Notes: generated from the letters alone by a model not told the origin. 64,000 nt of DNA from UBA11222 sp049323435 (GCA_049323435.1 JBMOMX010000012.1:62001-126000); one strand, 5' to 3'. Shown: positions 1-9,092, counted from the first letter of the stretch. Program-made: numbers and translations.

Positions 1-995
1 CCCAGGCGGATACTTCCATGACCCGGCTTTACGGTGGTACGGGCCTGGGGCTGGCCATTAGCAAACGGCTGGTTGAATTAATGTTTGGCGAGATAGGCGT
101 TGAGAGTGTTCCAGGCAAAGGCAGCAGGTTCTGGTTCACCATGCCAATGAAAATCTCCGCCCGGGCCGGGGAAACTGAGATACTGCTTAAGGCGCCGCCG
201 TCAGAAAATATGTCAATGCTGCGGGTTCTGGTTGCGGAGGACAATCCAAGCAATCAGCTATTGATCAGCATACTGCTCGAAAAGCTTAACTGCATCTGCA
301 AAATCGTCAATAACGGGCAGGAGGCATTGGACGCACTAACTGCCGGCCCCGGCGAGTATGATGTGATTTTGATGGACATGCAGATGCCGGTTCTGGATGG
401 CATCAGCGCCACCGTCGCTATACGCGCATTGACGGGGCAGGCTGGAAAATTACCTGTCATTGCCTTGACAGCGGATGCGATGAATGGCGTGCGGGAACAG
501 GCGCTAGCGGCAGGGATGAATGACTATCTGAGCAAACCGATTGATGTGCGCGCATTGGGCGCGGCGCTTGCGCATTGGGGCAATGTAACGCGTGAGGAAA
601 ATCTGTATGCCGCCGGATCCTTCGAAGAAAATTCTGCGCCTGCCGCTGAGATATTGATTGATGAAGCGATGCTGCAATCCATGGCGCAAGTTTTGGGGGA
701 ACAAAAAACGGCTGAGCTGCTGAATGAATTCTGGCCGACAGTAGACGAAAAACTGGTTGAGATCCGCGCTGCGCTGAGCGCACTGGACTCCGTGCGGGTT
801 CATGCGCTGGCCCATGAGCTGAAAGGCTCAGCGGGTAATTTTGGCGGGTTGCAGATTTCGCGCATTGCCGCCTTGCTGGAAAAGGATGCAAGTGATCCGG
901 TTCGTGCGGCAAGGCATATTCAATCCATCGCCACCGCAGCACCAGAGACGCACCGGCAGGCAATCCGCCTCTTCAGTTCGGGCAAGGCAGCCTGA
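1..995 (+). CDS. Hybrid sensor histidine kinase/response regulator, C-terminal part
   Basis: Only the 3' part is present; the frame is open to the left window edge with its first whole codon at base 3. In order it shows the end of a HATPase domain (G2 box GTGLGLAIS), a receiver domain (acidic pair ED at base 237, phospho-acceptor Asp in LMDMQMP with codon at 375, then LSKP), and a C-terminal Hpt domain with the phosphorylatable His in AHELKGSAG (codon at 813). This is the usual layout of a multistep phosphorelay kinase that passes phosphate His-Asp-His to a separate regulator. The input domain lies outside the window, so the signal is unknown. It converges with the VWA gene, with 15 bases between the stop codons. 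Confidence 0.93.
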   Translation, partial: QADTSMTRLYGGTGLGLAISKRLVELMFGEIGVESVPGKGSRFWFTMPMKISARAGETEILLKAPPSENMSMLRVLVAEDNPSNQLLISILLEKLNCICKIVNNGQEALDALTAGPGEYDVILMDMQMPVLDGISATVAIRALTGQAGKLPVIALTADAMNGVREQALAAGMNDYLSKPIDVRALGAALAHWGNVTREENLYAAGSFEENSAPAAEILIDEAMLQSMAQVLGEQKTAELLNEFWPTVDEKLVEIRAALSALDSVRVHALAHELKGSAGNFGGLQISRIAALLEKDASDPVRAARHIQSIATAAPETHRQAIRLFSSGKAA

Positions 996-998
996 ACC

Positions 999-1021
999 TG
1001 AACCGCAAAATCAGCGGTTCA
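999..1021. terminator. Hairpin between convergent genes
   Basis: An 8-bp perfect stem (TGAACCGC/GCGGTTCA) with a 7-base loop lies between the kinase stop and the end of the VWA gene, overlapping the last VWA codons. No clear T tract follows on either side, so a terminator role is inferred from position only. Confidence 0.35.
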
Positions 1022-2186
1022 GTTCTTTCATGGCATCGTCAAGCCCGCCCAGTGTCAGCGGATACATACGCCCTGACATTAGCTGCTCGACGACCTGGAT
1101 CGATGGGGTATATTCCCAGTGCTTTTTTGCGACAGGGTTCAGCCAGACGGCTTTCGGATAAATATCCAGCACGCGCTGATACCAGACTTCACCGGCCTCT
1201 TCATTCCAGTGTTCCACACTGCCGCCGGGATAGGTGATTTCATAGGGGCTCATGGTGGCGTCGCCCACGAAAATCACTTTGTAATCCGAGCCATATTTAT
1301 TCAGCACATCCCATGTGGGTATTTTTTCATTGTGGCGGCGCCGGTTATCTTTCCACAGATGCTCATACAGGCAATTATGGAAATAAAAATATTCCATATG
1401 CTTGAATTCGGTCCGTGCGGCCGAGAATAATTCCTCACAGGTGCGGATATGGGCGTCCATTGAACCGCCGATATCGAAAAAGATCAGAACCTTGATCTTG
1501 TTGCGCCGCTCCGCCTCCATCTTGATATCGAGATAGCCGTTGCGGGCGGTGTCACGGATGGTGCCGGGCAGATCAAGCTGGTCTTGCGCGCCTTCGCGGG
1601 CAAACCGGCGCAGACGGCGCAATGCGACCTTGATATTGCGCGTACCCAGTTCGACCTGATCATCCAGGTTCTTATATTCGCGCTTGTCCCATACTTTGAC
1701 GGCGCGCCCATGGCGCCCCTGTTTCTGGCCGATACGCACACCTTCGGGATTATACCCGTCTGCGCCAAACGGCGAAGTGCCGCCGGTGCCGATAAATTTG
1801 TTACCGCCCTCATGCTTTTTCTTCTGTTCCTCAAGACGCTGTTTCAGCATCTCCATGAGCTTTTCAAAGCCGCCCATGCTCTCGATCAGTTCCTTTTCCT
1901 CATCGGTCAGGAACCGCTCGCCAATGGAGCGCAGCCATTCTTCAGGCAGATCCTTGGCATGCGCTTCCCCGACAAATTCCAGGCCTTTGAAGTGCTTGCC
2001 AAAGACCATGTCGAATTTATCGAGATTGCGCTCATCTTTCACCAGCGCCGCCCGTGCAAGATAATAGAACTCATCAACGCTGAACTGGGCGACATTCAGT
2101 TTCATCGCCTCCATCAGGGTCAGATATTCCCTGAGAGTGACAGGAACTTTAGCTTCCTTCAACTCATAGAAGAAGTTGATAAACAT
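1011..2186 (-). CDS. VWA (CoxE-like) domain protein, MoxR partner
   Basis: A 391-residue cytoplasmic protein with no signal peptide or membrane segment. The N-terminal half is charged and helical. The C-terminal half carries a von Willebrand A fold with the metal-site motif at Asp238-x-Gly-x-Ser242 (FFDIGGSMD). The first Ser of the classic DxSxS is Gly, as I recall for this CoxE-like subfamily. It lies 49 bases downstream of a MoxR-type ATPase on the same strand; such pairs act as ATPase-chaperone modules for metal insertion or complex assembly, but the client here is unknown. The start is supported by AAGGAG 6-7 bases upstream. Confidence 0.88.
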   Translation of the reverse strand: MFINFFYELKEAKVPVTLREYLTLMEAMKLNVAQFSVDEFYYLARAALVKDERNLDKFDMVFGKHFKGLEFVGEAHAKDLPEEWLRSIGERFLTDEEKELIESMGGFEKLMEMLKQRLEEQKKKHEGGNKFIGTGGTSPFGADGYNPEGVRIGQKQGRHGRAVKVWDKREYKNLDDQVELGTRNIKVALRRLRRFAREGAQDQLDLPGTIRDTARNGYLDIKMEAERRNKIKVLIFFDIGGSMDAHIRTCEELFSAARTEFKHMEYFYFHNCLYEHLWKDNRRRHNEKIPTWDVLNKYGSDYKVIFVGDATMSPYEITYPGGSVEHWNEEAGEVWYQRVLDIYPKAVWLNPVAKKHWEYTPSIQVVEQLMSGRMYPLTLGGLDDAMKELNR

Positions 2187-2235
2187 CGCCGTTCTCCTTC
2201 AACCTTATGCCTTATGCAACCAATATCAGGGCGAA

Positions 2236-3081
2236 TTAAGTGCGCTCTCTGCGCGCCAGGAATGCCAGCCGTTCAAACAGATGAACGTCCTGCTCATTTT
2301 TGAGCAATGCGCCATGCAAAGGCGGAATCAGCTTGTTGGGATCGCGCTCGCGCAGCGTTTCCGGAGAAACATCTTCGGCCAGTAATAGCTTGAGCCAATC
2401 CAGAAGCTCGGATGTGGACGGCTTCTTTTTCAATCCCGGCACTTCGCGAATTTCGTAAAAAACGCTCATGGCATTGGTAACCAGATCGTTCTTGATGTTG
2501 GGATAATGCACCTGGACGATTTCTTCCATCGTGTCCTTTTCAGGGAATTTGATATAATGGAAGAAACACCGGCGCAGGAAGGCGTCGGGCAGTTCTTTTT
2601 CGTTATTCGAGGTAATGATAACGATCGGCCGGTTCATCGCCTTGATGGTTTCCGAGGTTTCATAAACGAAGAATTCCATCCGATCCAGTTCCTGCAGCAG
2701 ATCGTTCGGAAATTCGATATCGGCCTTGTCGATTTCATCAATCAGCAGCACGGGCGAACTGTCTTTGGTGAAAGCCTCCCAGAGCTTGCCTTTTTTGATG
2801 TAATTGCTGATGTCCTTGACCCGTTCATCACCAAGTTGCGAATCGCGCAGCCGGGTCACGGCGTCATATTCATAAAGCCCCTGTTGCGCCTTGGTGGTTG
2901 ATTTGATGTGCCATTCGATCAGCGGCTTGCCAAGCGCCGATGCGACTTCATGGGCCAGCACGGTTTTACCGGTGCCGGGTTCGCCCTTGATCAGCAACGG
3001 GCGTTGCAGCGTAACAGCCGCATTAACCGCGATCATCAAGTCTTCTGTGGCGATGTACTTGGACGTGCCCTGGAATTTCAT
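2236..3081 (-). CDS. MoxR-family AAA+ ATPase
   Basis: A 281-residue AAA+ ATPase with Walker A GEPGTGKT at residues 33-40 and Walker B VLLIDEID at 111-118, followed by sensor-1-type ITSNNEKELPDAFLRR and a helical lid. Length and motifs match MoxR ATPases. The frame stays open 20 codons further upstream, but the ATG giving MKFQGTSKY is where family homology begins. The VWA gene follows on the same strand, so the two probably form a transcription unit and a functional pair. The substrate cannot be told from sequence. Confidence 0.92.
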   Translation of the reverse strand: MKFQGTSKYIATEDLMIAVNAAVTLQRPLLIKGEPGTGKTVLAHEVASALGKPLIEWHIKSTTKAQQGLYEYDAVTRLRDSQLGDERVKDISNYIKKGKLWEAFTKDSSPVLLIDEIDKADIEFPNDLLQELDRMEFFVYETSETIKAMNRPIVIITSNNEKELPDAFLRRCFFHYIKFPEKDTMEEIVQVHYPNIKNDLVTNAMSVFYEIREVPGLKKKPSTSELLDWLKLLLAEDVSPETLRERDPNKLIPPLHGALLKNEQDVHLFERLAFLARRERT

Positions 3082-3148
3082 GGTTCTATCTTCTTCATAA
3101 TGGATGATTGCGTCCGAAACTAAGGCGGGTTGACACGGCAATCAAGGT

Positions 3149-3180
3149 AAAAAAGCCGGGACCGGCTGAGCCGGTCCCGG
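3149..3180 (-). terminator. Rho-independent terminator of the first flagellin gene
   Basis: An 11-bp perfect GC-rich stem with a 3-base loop is followed, reading the minus strand, by six T residues. It lies 40-70 bases beyond the flagellin stop codon and separates flagellin from moxR transcription. Confidence 0.85.
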
Positions 3181-3191
3181 AAATGTGAGGA

Positions 3192-3211
3192 AAAAGGGCA
3201 TTTGCCCTTTT
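3192..3211 (-). terminator. Second hairpin after the flagellin stop
   Basis: The 20-base near-palindrome AAAAGGGCATTTGCCCTTTT starts 10 bases after the flagellin stop. On the minus strand the stem runs into five T residues. It stands in tandem with the stronger terminator just downstream. Confidence 0.5.
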
Positions 3212-3221
3212 CCCTGCGGGT

Positions 3222-4049
3222 CTATTTGAACAAGGCCAGCAGGATAGAAGGGGACTGATTGGCAATGGTGATGGCCTGAGTCGAAAGCTGTTGCTGGGCT
3301 TGCAGGGCCTGCAATTTGCTGCTCGCTTTGGCCAAATCCGCGTCAACCAGGGCTCCCAGGCCCTTTTCAGTGGCGTCGGCAATTGCCTTGGTGAAATTAT
3401 TCTGCGCTTCGACAGCGCGTAAATCACCGGCAATGCCGCTCAACGCATTGTTCGTAGACGTGAGGAAGTTATCCAGCGTGTTGCTGCTGGAGTTTAGCAA
3501 GGTGCGCGCCAGGGTCGAGGTCATGCTTGCACCGATCGAGGCGTTGAAGATTGAAGCATTTGTAAATACGTCAACCCCTGCCACGCTGATGGATGCGCCT
3601 GTGACATCGGCGATGAAATTAATCGACGCCGTATTGTTCAACAGGTTGGTGCCATTGAATTTGGCTTGTTTAATCAAGTCTTTAGCCTGGGTGGCCAAAT
3701 CCTTGAGGTCGGTCGTGTAGGTTATACGCTGAGTCGCAGTGATCGAAGTATCAGCAAGCTGGGTTAGCTTTGCCCGAATGCCTTCGAACAGATTGGAAAC
3801 AGCCGATGCACCTGCAAGTCCTACTTCCGCCAAACCAACGGCACCGCTTAACCCTTGTTGCACCGCTCCCAGAGATGAAAGGTTGCTTCGCAGGCCTTGC
3901 GCCACGGCAAAGGTTGACGCATCATCCTTTGCGTCGGCGACCTTGTATCCGGTTTGAACCTGCTTCGACACCTTATCCAACTGTATAGTTATTGTTCTCA
4001 GAGTAGCCTGTGCAACGAGCGCACCTGGGTTTGTATGAATTGTAGTCAT
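3222..4049 (-). CDS. Flagellin, short type (paralogue of the 56-58 kb flagellins)
   Basis: A 275-residue flagellin with the conserved coiled D0/D1 ends only: N-terminal about residues 1-140 (LDKVSKQVQTGYKVADAKDD, typical flagellin_N) and C-terminal about 190-275 ending in LSTQAITIANQSPSILLALFK. The variable central D2/D3 region is almost absent. The chosen ATG has the strong site GAAAGGAG upstream; a longer frame upstream has no such site. The protein is closely related to, but not the same as, the tandem flagellins at 56-58 kb. It is transcribed from a sigma-54 promoter and ends in a strong terminator, so it is monocistronic. It is exported through the flagellar type III system and polymerises into the filament. 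Confidence 0.95.
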   Translation of the reverse strand: MTTIHTNPGALVAQATLRTITIQLDKVSKQVQTGYKVADAKDDASTFAVAQGLRSNLSSLGAVQQGLSGAVGLAEVGLAGASAVSNLFEGIRAKLTQLADTSITATQRITYTTDLKDLATQAKDLIKQAKFNGTNLLNNTASINFIADVTGASISVAGVDVFTNASIFNASIGASMTSTLARTLLNSSSNTLDNFLTSTNNALSGIAGDLRAVEAQNNFTKAIADATEKGLGALVDADLAKASSKLQALQAQQQLSTQAITIANQSPSILLALFK

Positions 4050-4165
4050 GTGATTTCTCCTTTCTGGATTCGAAACCAGGCCTTTTGCCCGGTTGGCTGA
4101 CGCCGTGTGTCGCTTCCCGCAAGGCAACGCTGTCTTGCGGGTCTTTCTGACACTAGCCAGTAAGG

Positions 4166-4183
4166 AGCAACCTTCATGCCAGA
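4166..4183 (-). promoter_or_regulatory. Sigma-54 (-24/-12) promoter of the first flagellin
   Basis: On the minus strand the sequence reads CTGGCATGAAGGTTGCT, with the invariant GG (-24) and GC (-12) exactly ten bases apart as in the RpoN consensus. It lies about 117 bases upstream of the flagellin ATG and matches the promoters found before the other flagellin genes here. Confidence 0.8.
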
Positions 4184-4323
4184 ATTAGAACATGAAGTAT
4201 TTTGTATATCTTATTGAAATAACTTTACTTATTTGAGTTTTTTCTGGCGTGTTCTGGCCGCCGGCCGGGCAATTTCGGCCTATGGCGGAGATAATGCCCG
4301 GTAAATCCTGCCCAGAGGGGGGG

Positions 4324-4803
4324 TTAAGCTGTTTTCTTTTCCGCCAGGCTGATCAACCCCCGCAGCAATTCAGCGGCTGGCCCGCTATCGGCGTCGCGCA
4401 GTTCAAGATTGACCACGGCCCGTAATGCGTCGACATGTGCGTTTACCATATCTTCCGGCAGATCGCCGCGTTCAAGCATCGCATTGATGGAGTTACATAA
4501 AGTATCGGCAATGGCTGATACGATGGGATAGCCATAGGTTACACCCAAGCCTTTCAGATCATGCGCGGCCCTGTGCAAGTCCCTGACCCGGTCAAGGGAT
4601 TTCCGGTCCGCCAGAAAGGCGTTGCGCGCCGCGCTAAGCCGTTCCAGGTCATGTTTGAGCCAGTCGCCCATCCCGGAGGCCAGCGTCTGCATTGCCGCAG
4701 AAATTTCTTCGACCTGCTGCGCATTCAGTGGTTTAAGCGGCCCGCCAATACGGCGCCTCAAACCTGGATCAGGCGGCAGAATGCCATATTTCAATACTGA
4801 CAT
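4324..4803 (-). CDS. Stand-alone Hpt (histidine phosphotransfer) protein
   Basis: A 159-residue soluble protein made of one Hpt four-helix domain, with the phospho-acceptor His81 in AAHDLKGLG. No kinase or receiver domain is attached. The N-terminal 30 residues are a short basic/proline-rich lead (ILPPDPGLRRRIGGPLK). AGGA about 10 bases upstream supports the ATG. It shuttles phosphate between a hybrid kinase and a response regulator in trans. The nearest genes are the flagellin and clpS, so its kinase is not identified here; a motility link is only suggested by position. Confidence 0.8.
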   Translation of the reverse strand: MSVLKYGILPPDPGLRRRIGGPLKPLNAQQVEEISAAMQTLASGMGDWLKHDLERLSAARNAFLADRKSLDRVRDLHRAAHDLKGLGVTYGYPIVSAIADTLCNSINAMLERGDLPEDMVNAHVDALRAVVNLELRDADSGPAAELLRGLISLAEKKTA

Positions 4804-5039
4804 AATTGAATTCCTATATTAATAGGTGTATAAATAATATTATACTCTTATTAATATATTACTAAAGGCAAAGCCTGTTTTGATGCGGGTGGACCTCCTA
4901 TATTCAGCTTTGGCCCGCCCCCTGCCGGGATCGCAAAGTCTCGTCCTGGGATGGGTGATGGGGCTCTGTCCAACCTGATCCATCAAACCAGGCCGGTTTC
5001 TGTTATGATCTCCATCTGACAGACGCAACGAATTGCTGC

Positions 5040-5067
5040 TTGTCTGGCGGCTGCGACGACGTAATAT
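5040..5067 (+). promoter_or_regulatory. Candidate sigma-70 promoter for clpS-clpA
   Basis: TTGTCT and TAATAT are separated by 16 bases in the 315-base divergent region before clpS. If real, transcription would start near 5074, which favours the downstream ATG of clpS at 5119. The rest of the divergent region is AT-rich on the Hpt side and shows no gene I can support. Confidence 0.35.
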
Positions 5068-5118
5068 ATGCCTTGTAAATGTTCAGAACACCGAAGCAGA
5101 AAGGCTGATTGTTTCCGA

Positions 5119-5481
5119 ATGACCCGCCAAGTAAAATTTTTACCGCCGTCCCTGACGCGAGAAAATGGTGTAGACAATGACGAAGACAGCCGCACCGGCG
5201 TCGTCACCAAGGTCAAGCCAAAAACAAAGAAGCCTTCTTTGTATAAGGTGTTGTTGTTGAATGACGACTATACACCGATGGAATTTGTGGTGCATATTCT
5301 GGAGCTGTTCTTTAACAAGGACCGCTCCGAGGCCATGAAGATCATGCTACATGTACATCAGCGCGGAGTTGGGGTGTGCGGCGTTTACACCTTCGAAGTG
5401 GCTGAGACAAAAGTCACGCAAGTGATAGACTATTCAAGACAGAATCAGCACCCGTTACAGTGCACCATGGAAAAGGAATAG
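5119..5481 (+). CDS. clpS: ATP-dependent Clp protease adaptor ClpS
   Basis: About 120 residues: a variable acidic N-terminal tail, then the conserved ClpS core KKPSLYKVLLLNDDYTP and MLHVHQRGVGVCG, ending HPLQCTMEKE. It binds N-degron substrates in a hydrophobic pocket and delivers them to ClpA. The gene ends 9 bases before clpA, so the two are co-transcribed. An in-frame ATG at 5068 would add 17 residues; it overlaps a likely promoter, so I prefer the downstream ATG, but neither has a good ribosome site. Confidence 0.93.
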   Translation: MTRQVKFLPPSLTRENGVDNDEDSRTGVVTKVKPKTKKPSLYKVLLLNDDYTPMEFVVHILELFFNKDRSEAMKIMLHVHQRGVGVCGVYTFEVAETKVTQVIDYSRQNQHPLQCTMEKE

Positions 5482-5490
5482 GTAATCAAC

Positions 5491-7860
5491 GTGCCTTCTT
5501 TATCCCGCAGCTTGGAAGAAAGTCTGCATCGTGCTATCGCCAGCGCTAGCTCGCGCAAGCATGAATTCGCCACCCTCGAACATTTGCTTCTGGCTTTGCT
5601 GGATGACAAGGAGGCCAGCGCCGTCATGCGCGCCTGCGGGGTGAATCTGGATATCATCAAGCAGAACCTGGAAAACTATATCGACAAGGAACTGTCTTCG
5701 CTGATCGTCGATAATGGGGAAGAGGCAAAACCAACCGCCGGGTTCCAAAGGGTGATCCAGCGCGCGGTCATTCATGTGCAATCTTCCGGCCGTGAAGAAG
5801 TGACCGGCGGCAATGTGCTGGTTGCGATATTTGCGGAACGCGAAAGCCATGCGGCCTATTTCCTGCAGGAACAGGAAATGACCCGTTATGATGCCGTGAA
5901 TTATATTTCTCACGGTATCGCCAAGGTTCCCGGCATGTCTGAAGGCAAGCCCGTCAAAGGTGCAGGCGAGCAGCAGCGGCAGGAGAAATCCGCCAAACAG
6001 GGCGGCGATGCGCTGGCGGCCTATTGTGTCAATTTGAATAGCAGGGCGAAAGAAGGGCGTATTGACCCGTTGATCGGACGCGCGGCGGAGGTTGAACGCG
6101 CGATGCAAATTCTCTGCCGCAGGCAGAAAAACAATCCGTTGCTGGTCGGTGATTCAGGTGTTGGCAAAACGGCCATCGCCGAGGGCCTGGCGCGCAAGAT
6201 CGTCAATGGCGAAGTGCCTGAGGTATTGCAGGACGCCACCATCTTCTCTCTGGATATGGGAACATTGCTGGCGGGAACGCGCTATCGCGGCGATTTTGAA
6301 GAACGAATCAAGGCGGTGATGAAGGAACTGGAGGAATATCCCGGTGCGATCCTGTTCATTGATGAAATTCACACCGTCATCGGCGCCGGCGCGACCAGCG
6401 GCGGCGCTATGGACGCTTCCAATCTGTTGAAGCCGGCGTTGCAAAGCGGCGCGCTTAAATGTATCGGTTCGACCACCTACAAGGAATTTCGGCAGTTTTT
6501 TGAAAAAGACCGCGCTCTGCTGCGCCGCTTTCAAAAGATTGACGTTAACGAACCCACCGTTGAAGATGCGATAAAAATCCTGAATGGGCTGAAACCCTAT
6601 TACGAGGAATATCACAAGGTCCGCTACACGGGCGACGCCATCAAACTGGCCGTCGAACTGTCGGCGAAATATATTCATGACCGCAAACTGCCCGACAAGG
6701 CCATCGACGTGATCGACGAGGTTGGCGCGTCGCAAATGCTTTTGCCGCCAGCCAAACGCAAAAAGGTCGTCGGCGTTCATGAAGTGGAAACCGTCATTGC
6801 CAAAATGGCGCGAATTCCGGCCAAGACAGTAACCCAGAGCGATAAGGAATCGCTTGCCGATCTGGAAGCCGCCCTCAAGCGCGTGGTGTTCGGCCAGGAC
6901 AGGCCGATAGAGGCGCTTGCCGCGTCGATCAAGCTGTCACGCGCTGGTTTGCGCGAACCCAATAAACCGATTGGCAGCTATTTGTTCTCCGGTCCCACCG
7001 GCGTCGGCAAAACCGAAGTGGCGCGGCAACTGGCCAATATCATGGGCGTGGAACTGCTGCGCTTTGACATGTCGGAATATATGGAGCGTCACACCGTATC
7101 GCGTCTGATTGGCGCGCCTCCCGGTTATGTCGGCTTTGATCAGGGCGGGCTTTTGACCGACGGCATTGATCAGCATCCGCATACGGTACTGCTGCTGGAT
7201 GAAATCGAGAAGGCGCATCCGGATCTGTTCAACATTCTGCTTCAGGTCATGGATCACGGCAAGCTGACAGATCATAATGGCAAGAAAGTGGATTTCCGGA
7301 ATGTCATTTTGATCATGACCACAAATGCCGGCGCTTCCGAGATGGCCAAGCAGGCTATCGGTTTTGGCCGTGGCAGCAAGGAAGGAGAAGACGAAGAAGC
7401 GATAAAGAAGCTGTTTACGCCGGAATTCCGCAACCGTCTGGATGCTGTCATTCCCTTCGATCATCTGCCGCCGGAAGTGATTTCGATGGTGGTCGAGAAA
7501 TTTGTTCTGGAACTGGAAGGACAGCTCGAAGACCGCAATGTCTCGATTGAACTTTCGCCCGAAGCCAATGACTGGATCGCCAAGCGCGGTTATGATCCGC
7601 AAATGGGCGCGCGGCCGCTGTCGCGTGTGATTCAGGAACATATTAAAAAGCCGCTGGCCGATGAATTGCTGTTTGGCCGTCTGGTCAAAGGCGGCCTGGT
7701 GCGGTTGGGCGTCGAGAAGGATGCCGCTGGCGACAGCAAACTGTCCTTTGAATTTCATGAGCCAAAGATGAGACGGCCCGCAAAATCCAGGACAAAAGCT
7801 AAAGGCAAACCATCCCCGAATGGCGGAGGCAAGCCGCGCGTTCCGCTTTTGACCAATTGA
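5491..7860 (+). CDS. clpA: ATP-dependent Clp protease ATP-binding subunit ClpA
   Basis: A 789-residue class I Clp/Hsp100 unfoldase. The N-terminal Clp_N repeats (about 1-150) dock ClpS. AAA+ module 1 has Walker A GDSGVGKT at 220-227 and Walker B FIDEIH with Asp291/Glu292. AAA+ module 2 has Walker A GPTGVGKT at 501-508 and Walker B LLLDEIEKAH with Asp570/Glu571. A C-terminal D2-small domain and a basic tail follow. There is no long middle coiled coil, so this is ClpA, not ClpB. It starts with GTG. It forms a hexamer that unfolds substrates into ClpP, which is not in this window. Confidence 0.97.
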   Translation: MPSLSRSLEESLHRAIASASSRKHEFATLEHLLLALLDDKEASAVMRACGVNLDIIKQNLENYIDKELSSLIVDNGEEAKPTAGFQRVIQRAVIHVQSSGREEVTGGNVLVAIFAERESHAAYFLQEQEMTRYDAVNYISHGIAKVPGMSEGKPVKGAGEQQRQEKSAKQGGDALAAYCVNLNSRAKEGRIDPLIGRAAEVERAMQILCRRQKNNPLLVGDSGVGKTAIAEGLARKIVNGEVPEVLQDATIFSLDMGTLLAGTRYRGDFEERIKAVMKELEEYPGAILFIDEIHTVIGAGATSGGAMDASNLLKPALQSGALKCIGSTTYKEFRQFFEKDRALLRRFQKIDVNEPTVEDAIKILNGLKPYYEEYHKVRYTGDAIKLAVELSAKYIHDRKLPDKAIDVIDEVGASQMLLPPAKRKKVVGVHEVETVIAKMARIPAKTVTQSDKESLADLEAALKRVVFGQDRPIEALAASIKLSRAGLREPNKPIGSYLFSGPTGVGKTEVARQLANIMGVELLRFDMSEYMERHTVSRLIGAPPGYVGFDQGGLLTDGIDQHPHTVLLLDEIEKAHPDLFNILLQVMDHGKLTDHNGKKVDFRNVILIMTTNAGASEMAKQAIGFGRGSKEGEDEEAIKKLFTPEFRNRLDAVIPFDHLPPEVISMVVEKFVLELEGQLEDRNVSIELSPEANDWIAKRGYDPQMGARPLSRVIQEHIKKPLADELLFGRLVKGGLVRLGVEKDAAGDSKLSFEFHEPKMRRPAKSRTKAKGKPSPNGGGKPRVPLLTN

Positions 7861-7883
7861 GTCCGGGGTAGGGGCAAACCGGC

Positions 7884-8336
7884 ATGCATAGGCATTCGCT
7901 GCTTCATGGCGTAATGGCGCTGATCATCACCGCCATTTGCTTGCTTTCCTCCACGGCCGCGCAGGCCGGATCGCGTTTTATCTCGGGCGATAATTATAAT
8001 GCCACCCAGTTTAGCGCGCCGGGACTCGAACCCACGATCGGCGCAACCATCAAAATGCTGATCGGTCGCGATGTGGATGCGCATCCGGCCAAGCCAGAAC
8101 ATGGCGACGGGCATGCCAAGGCAGCGGGGCATGCCGGGCTGCATTCCTACGACCAGGTACAATGCAGCAGTTTCTGCCGTACGGTTCCAGGCGGGCTTGA
8201 TCCGGAAAGCAATGAGGCCTACGAATCCTGCTTGGGCCCCTGCTTTAAATGCGCCCAGATCTCCATTCTCGCTCAGGCCGAGGCGGGCACGGTGGATGCG
8301 GGGCAACCGGCCTTCAATGCCTGTTACGCGAAATAA
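7884..8336 (+). CDS. Secreted His/Cys-rich hypothetical protein
   Basis: A 150-residue protein I do not recognise. Residues 1-28 form a clear Sec signal peptide (hydrophobic core, then STAAQAG). The mature part has a His-rich stretch (about 83-103, HPAKPEHGDGHAKAAGHAG) followed by a C-terminal part with six cysteines, including CSSFC and CLGPCFKC. This suggests a periplasmic metal-binding or disulfide-rich protein; that is inference. It follows clpA by 23 bases on the same strand and faces the SDR gene. Confidence 0.65.
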   Translation: MHRHSLLHGVMALIITAICLLSSTAAQAGSRFISGDNYNATQFSAPGLEPTIGATIKMLIGRDVDAHPAKPEHGDGHAKAAGHAGLHSYDQVQCSSFCRTVPGGLDPESNEAYESCLGPCFKCAQISILAQAEAGTVDAGQPAFNACYAK

Positions 8337-8378
8337 TGCGTCAAGATCAGAAGGTGATCACCTCAAACCGAATAGGGC

Positions 8379-9092
8379 CTAGCGGTAATCCACTACGCCA
8401 CCCGTGAGCGTATAGTCGGCCAGGACCAATGGCAGCAACGCTTCGGCTACGGTTTCGGGCGTTGGCAGGGTCATCGGGTCTTCGCCGGGCATGGCGGCGG
8501 CGCGCATTTCGGTGCGGGTTGCGCCCGGGTTGAACAAATTCACGCGCAGGCCGGTTTTGGCGTTCTCCGCTGCCCAGATTTTCACAATGCTTTCCAGCGC
8601 CGCCTTGCTCATCGAATAGCCGCCCCAATAGGGCTTGACGCCACGCGCCGCACCCGAGCTGACAAATACTGCGCGCCCGCCATTGCCCGAGGCGCGCAGC
8701 AGCGGGCCAAGAATACGAATCAGCCGCCAATTGGACGTGAGATTCACGTCCAGCAATTCCTGCCACTTTTCCGGCGTGATATGTTCAACCGGTGTGACCG
8801 GGCCCAGCACCGCTGCATTGCCCACCAGAATATCCAGCTTACCCCAGCGCGACAGAATTGATTGGCCCAGCCGGTCCAGCGCATTATGCAGTTTCAGATC
8901 GAGCGGCACGAGTGTGGCACCCTGATTATTTTCCAGCGCCTTGATCGCGTCATCCAGACTTTCCAGCTCGGCGACCGTGCGCGCAATGGCAATCACATGC
9001 GCGCCCTCGCGCGCCAGCATCAGCGACACCGCGCGTCCAATCCCGCGCGAGGCCCCGGTTACAACGGCCACTTGTCCGCTAAGCTTTGGCAT
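8379..9092 (-). CDS. Short-chain dehydrogenase/reductase (SDR)
   Basis: A 237-residue classical SDR with the Rossmann motif TGASRGIG at 12-19, GNAA at 91-94 in place of NNAG, catalytic Ser145 or Ser146, and YxxxK with Tyr159/Lys163. It probably prefers NADP, judging by the basic residue in GASRGIG. It lies 6 bases after purF and is probably the last gene of that transcription unit. An SDR gene after purF is common in alphaproteobacteria; the substrate is not known. Confidence 0.92.
   Translation of the reverse strand: MPKLSGQVAVVTGASRGIGRAVSLMLAREGAHVIAIARTVAELESLDDAIKALENNQGATLVPLDLKLHNALDRLGQSILSRWGKLDILVGNAAVLGPVTPVEHITPEKWQELLDVNLTSNWRLIRILGPLLRASGNGGRAVFVSSGAARGVKPYWGGYSMSKAALESIVKIWAAENAKTGLRVNLFNPGATRTEMRAAAMPGEDPMTLPTPETVAEALLPLVLADYTLTGGVVDYR

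Noticed and set aside
8008..8040. GGGACTCGAACCCACGA, which looks like the T-arm of a tRNA on the minus strand
   Set aside because: The T-stem does not pair properly, no acceptor or anticodon arms can be folded at the right distance, and the bases are coding in the secreted His/Cys-rich protein.
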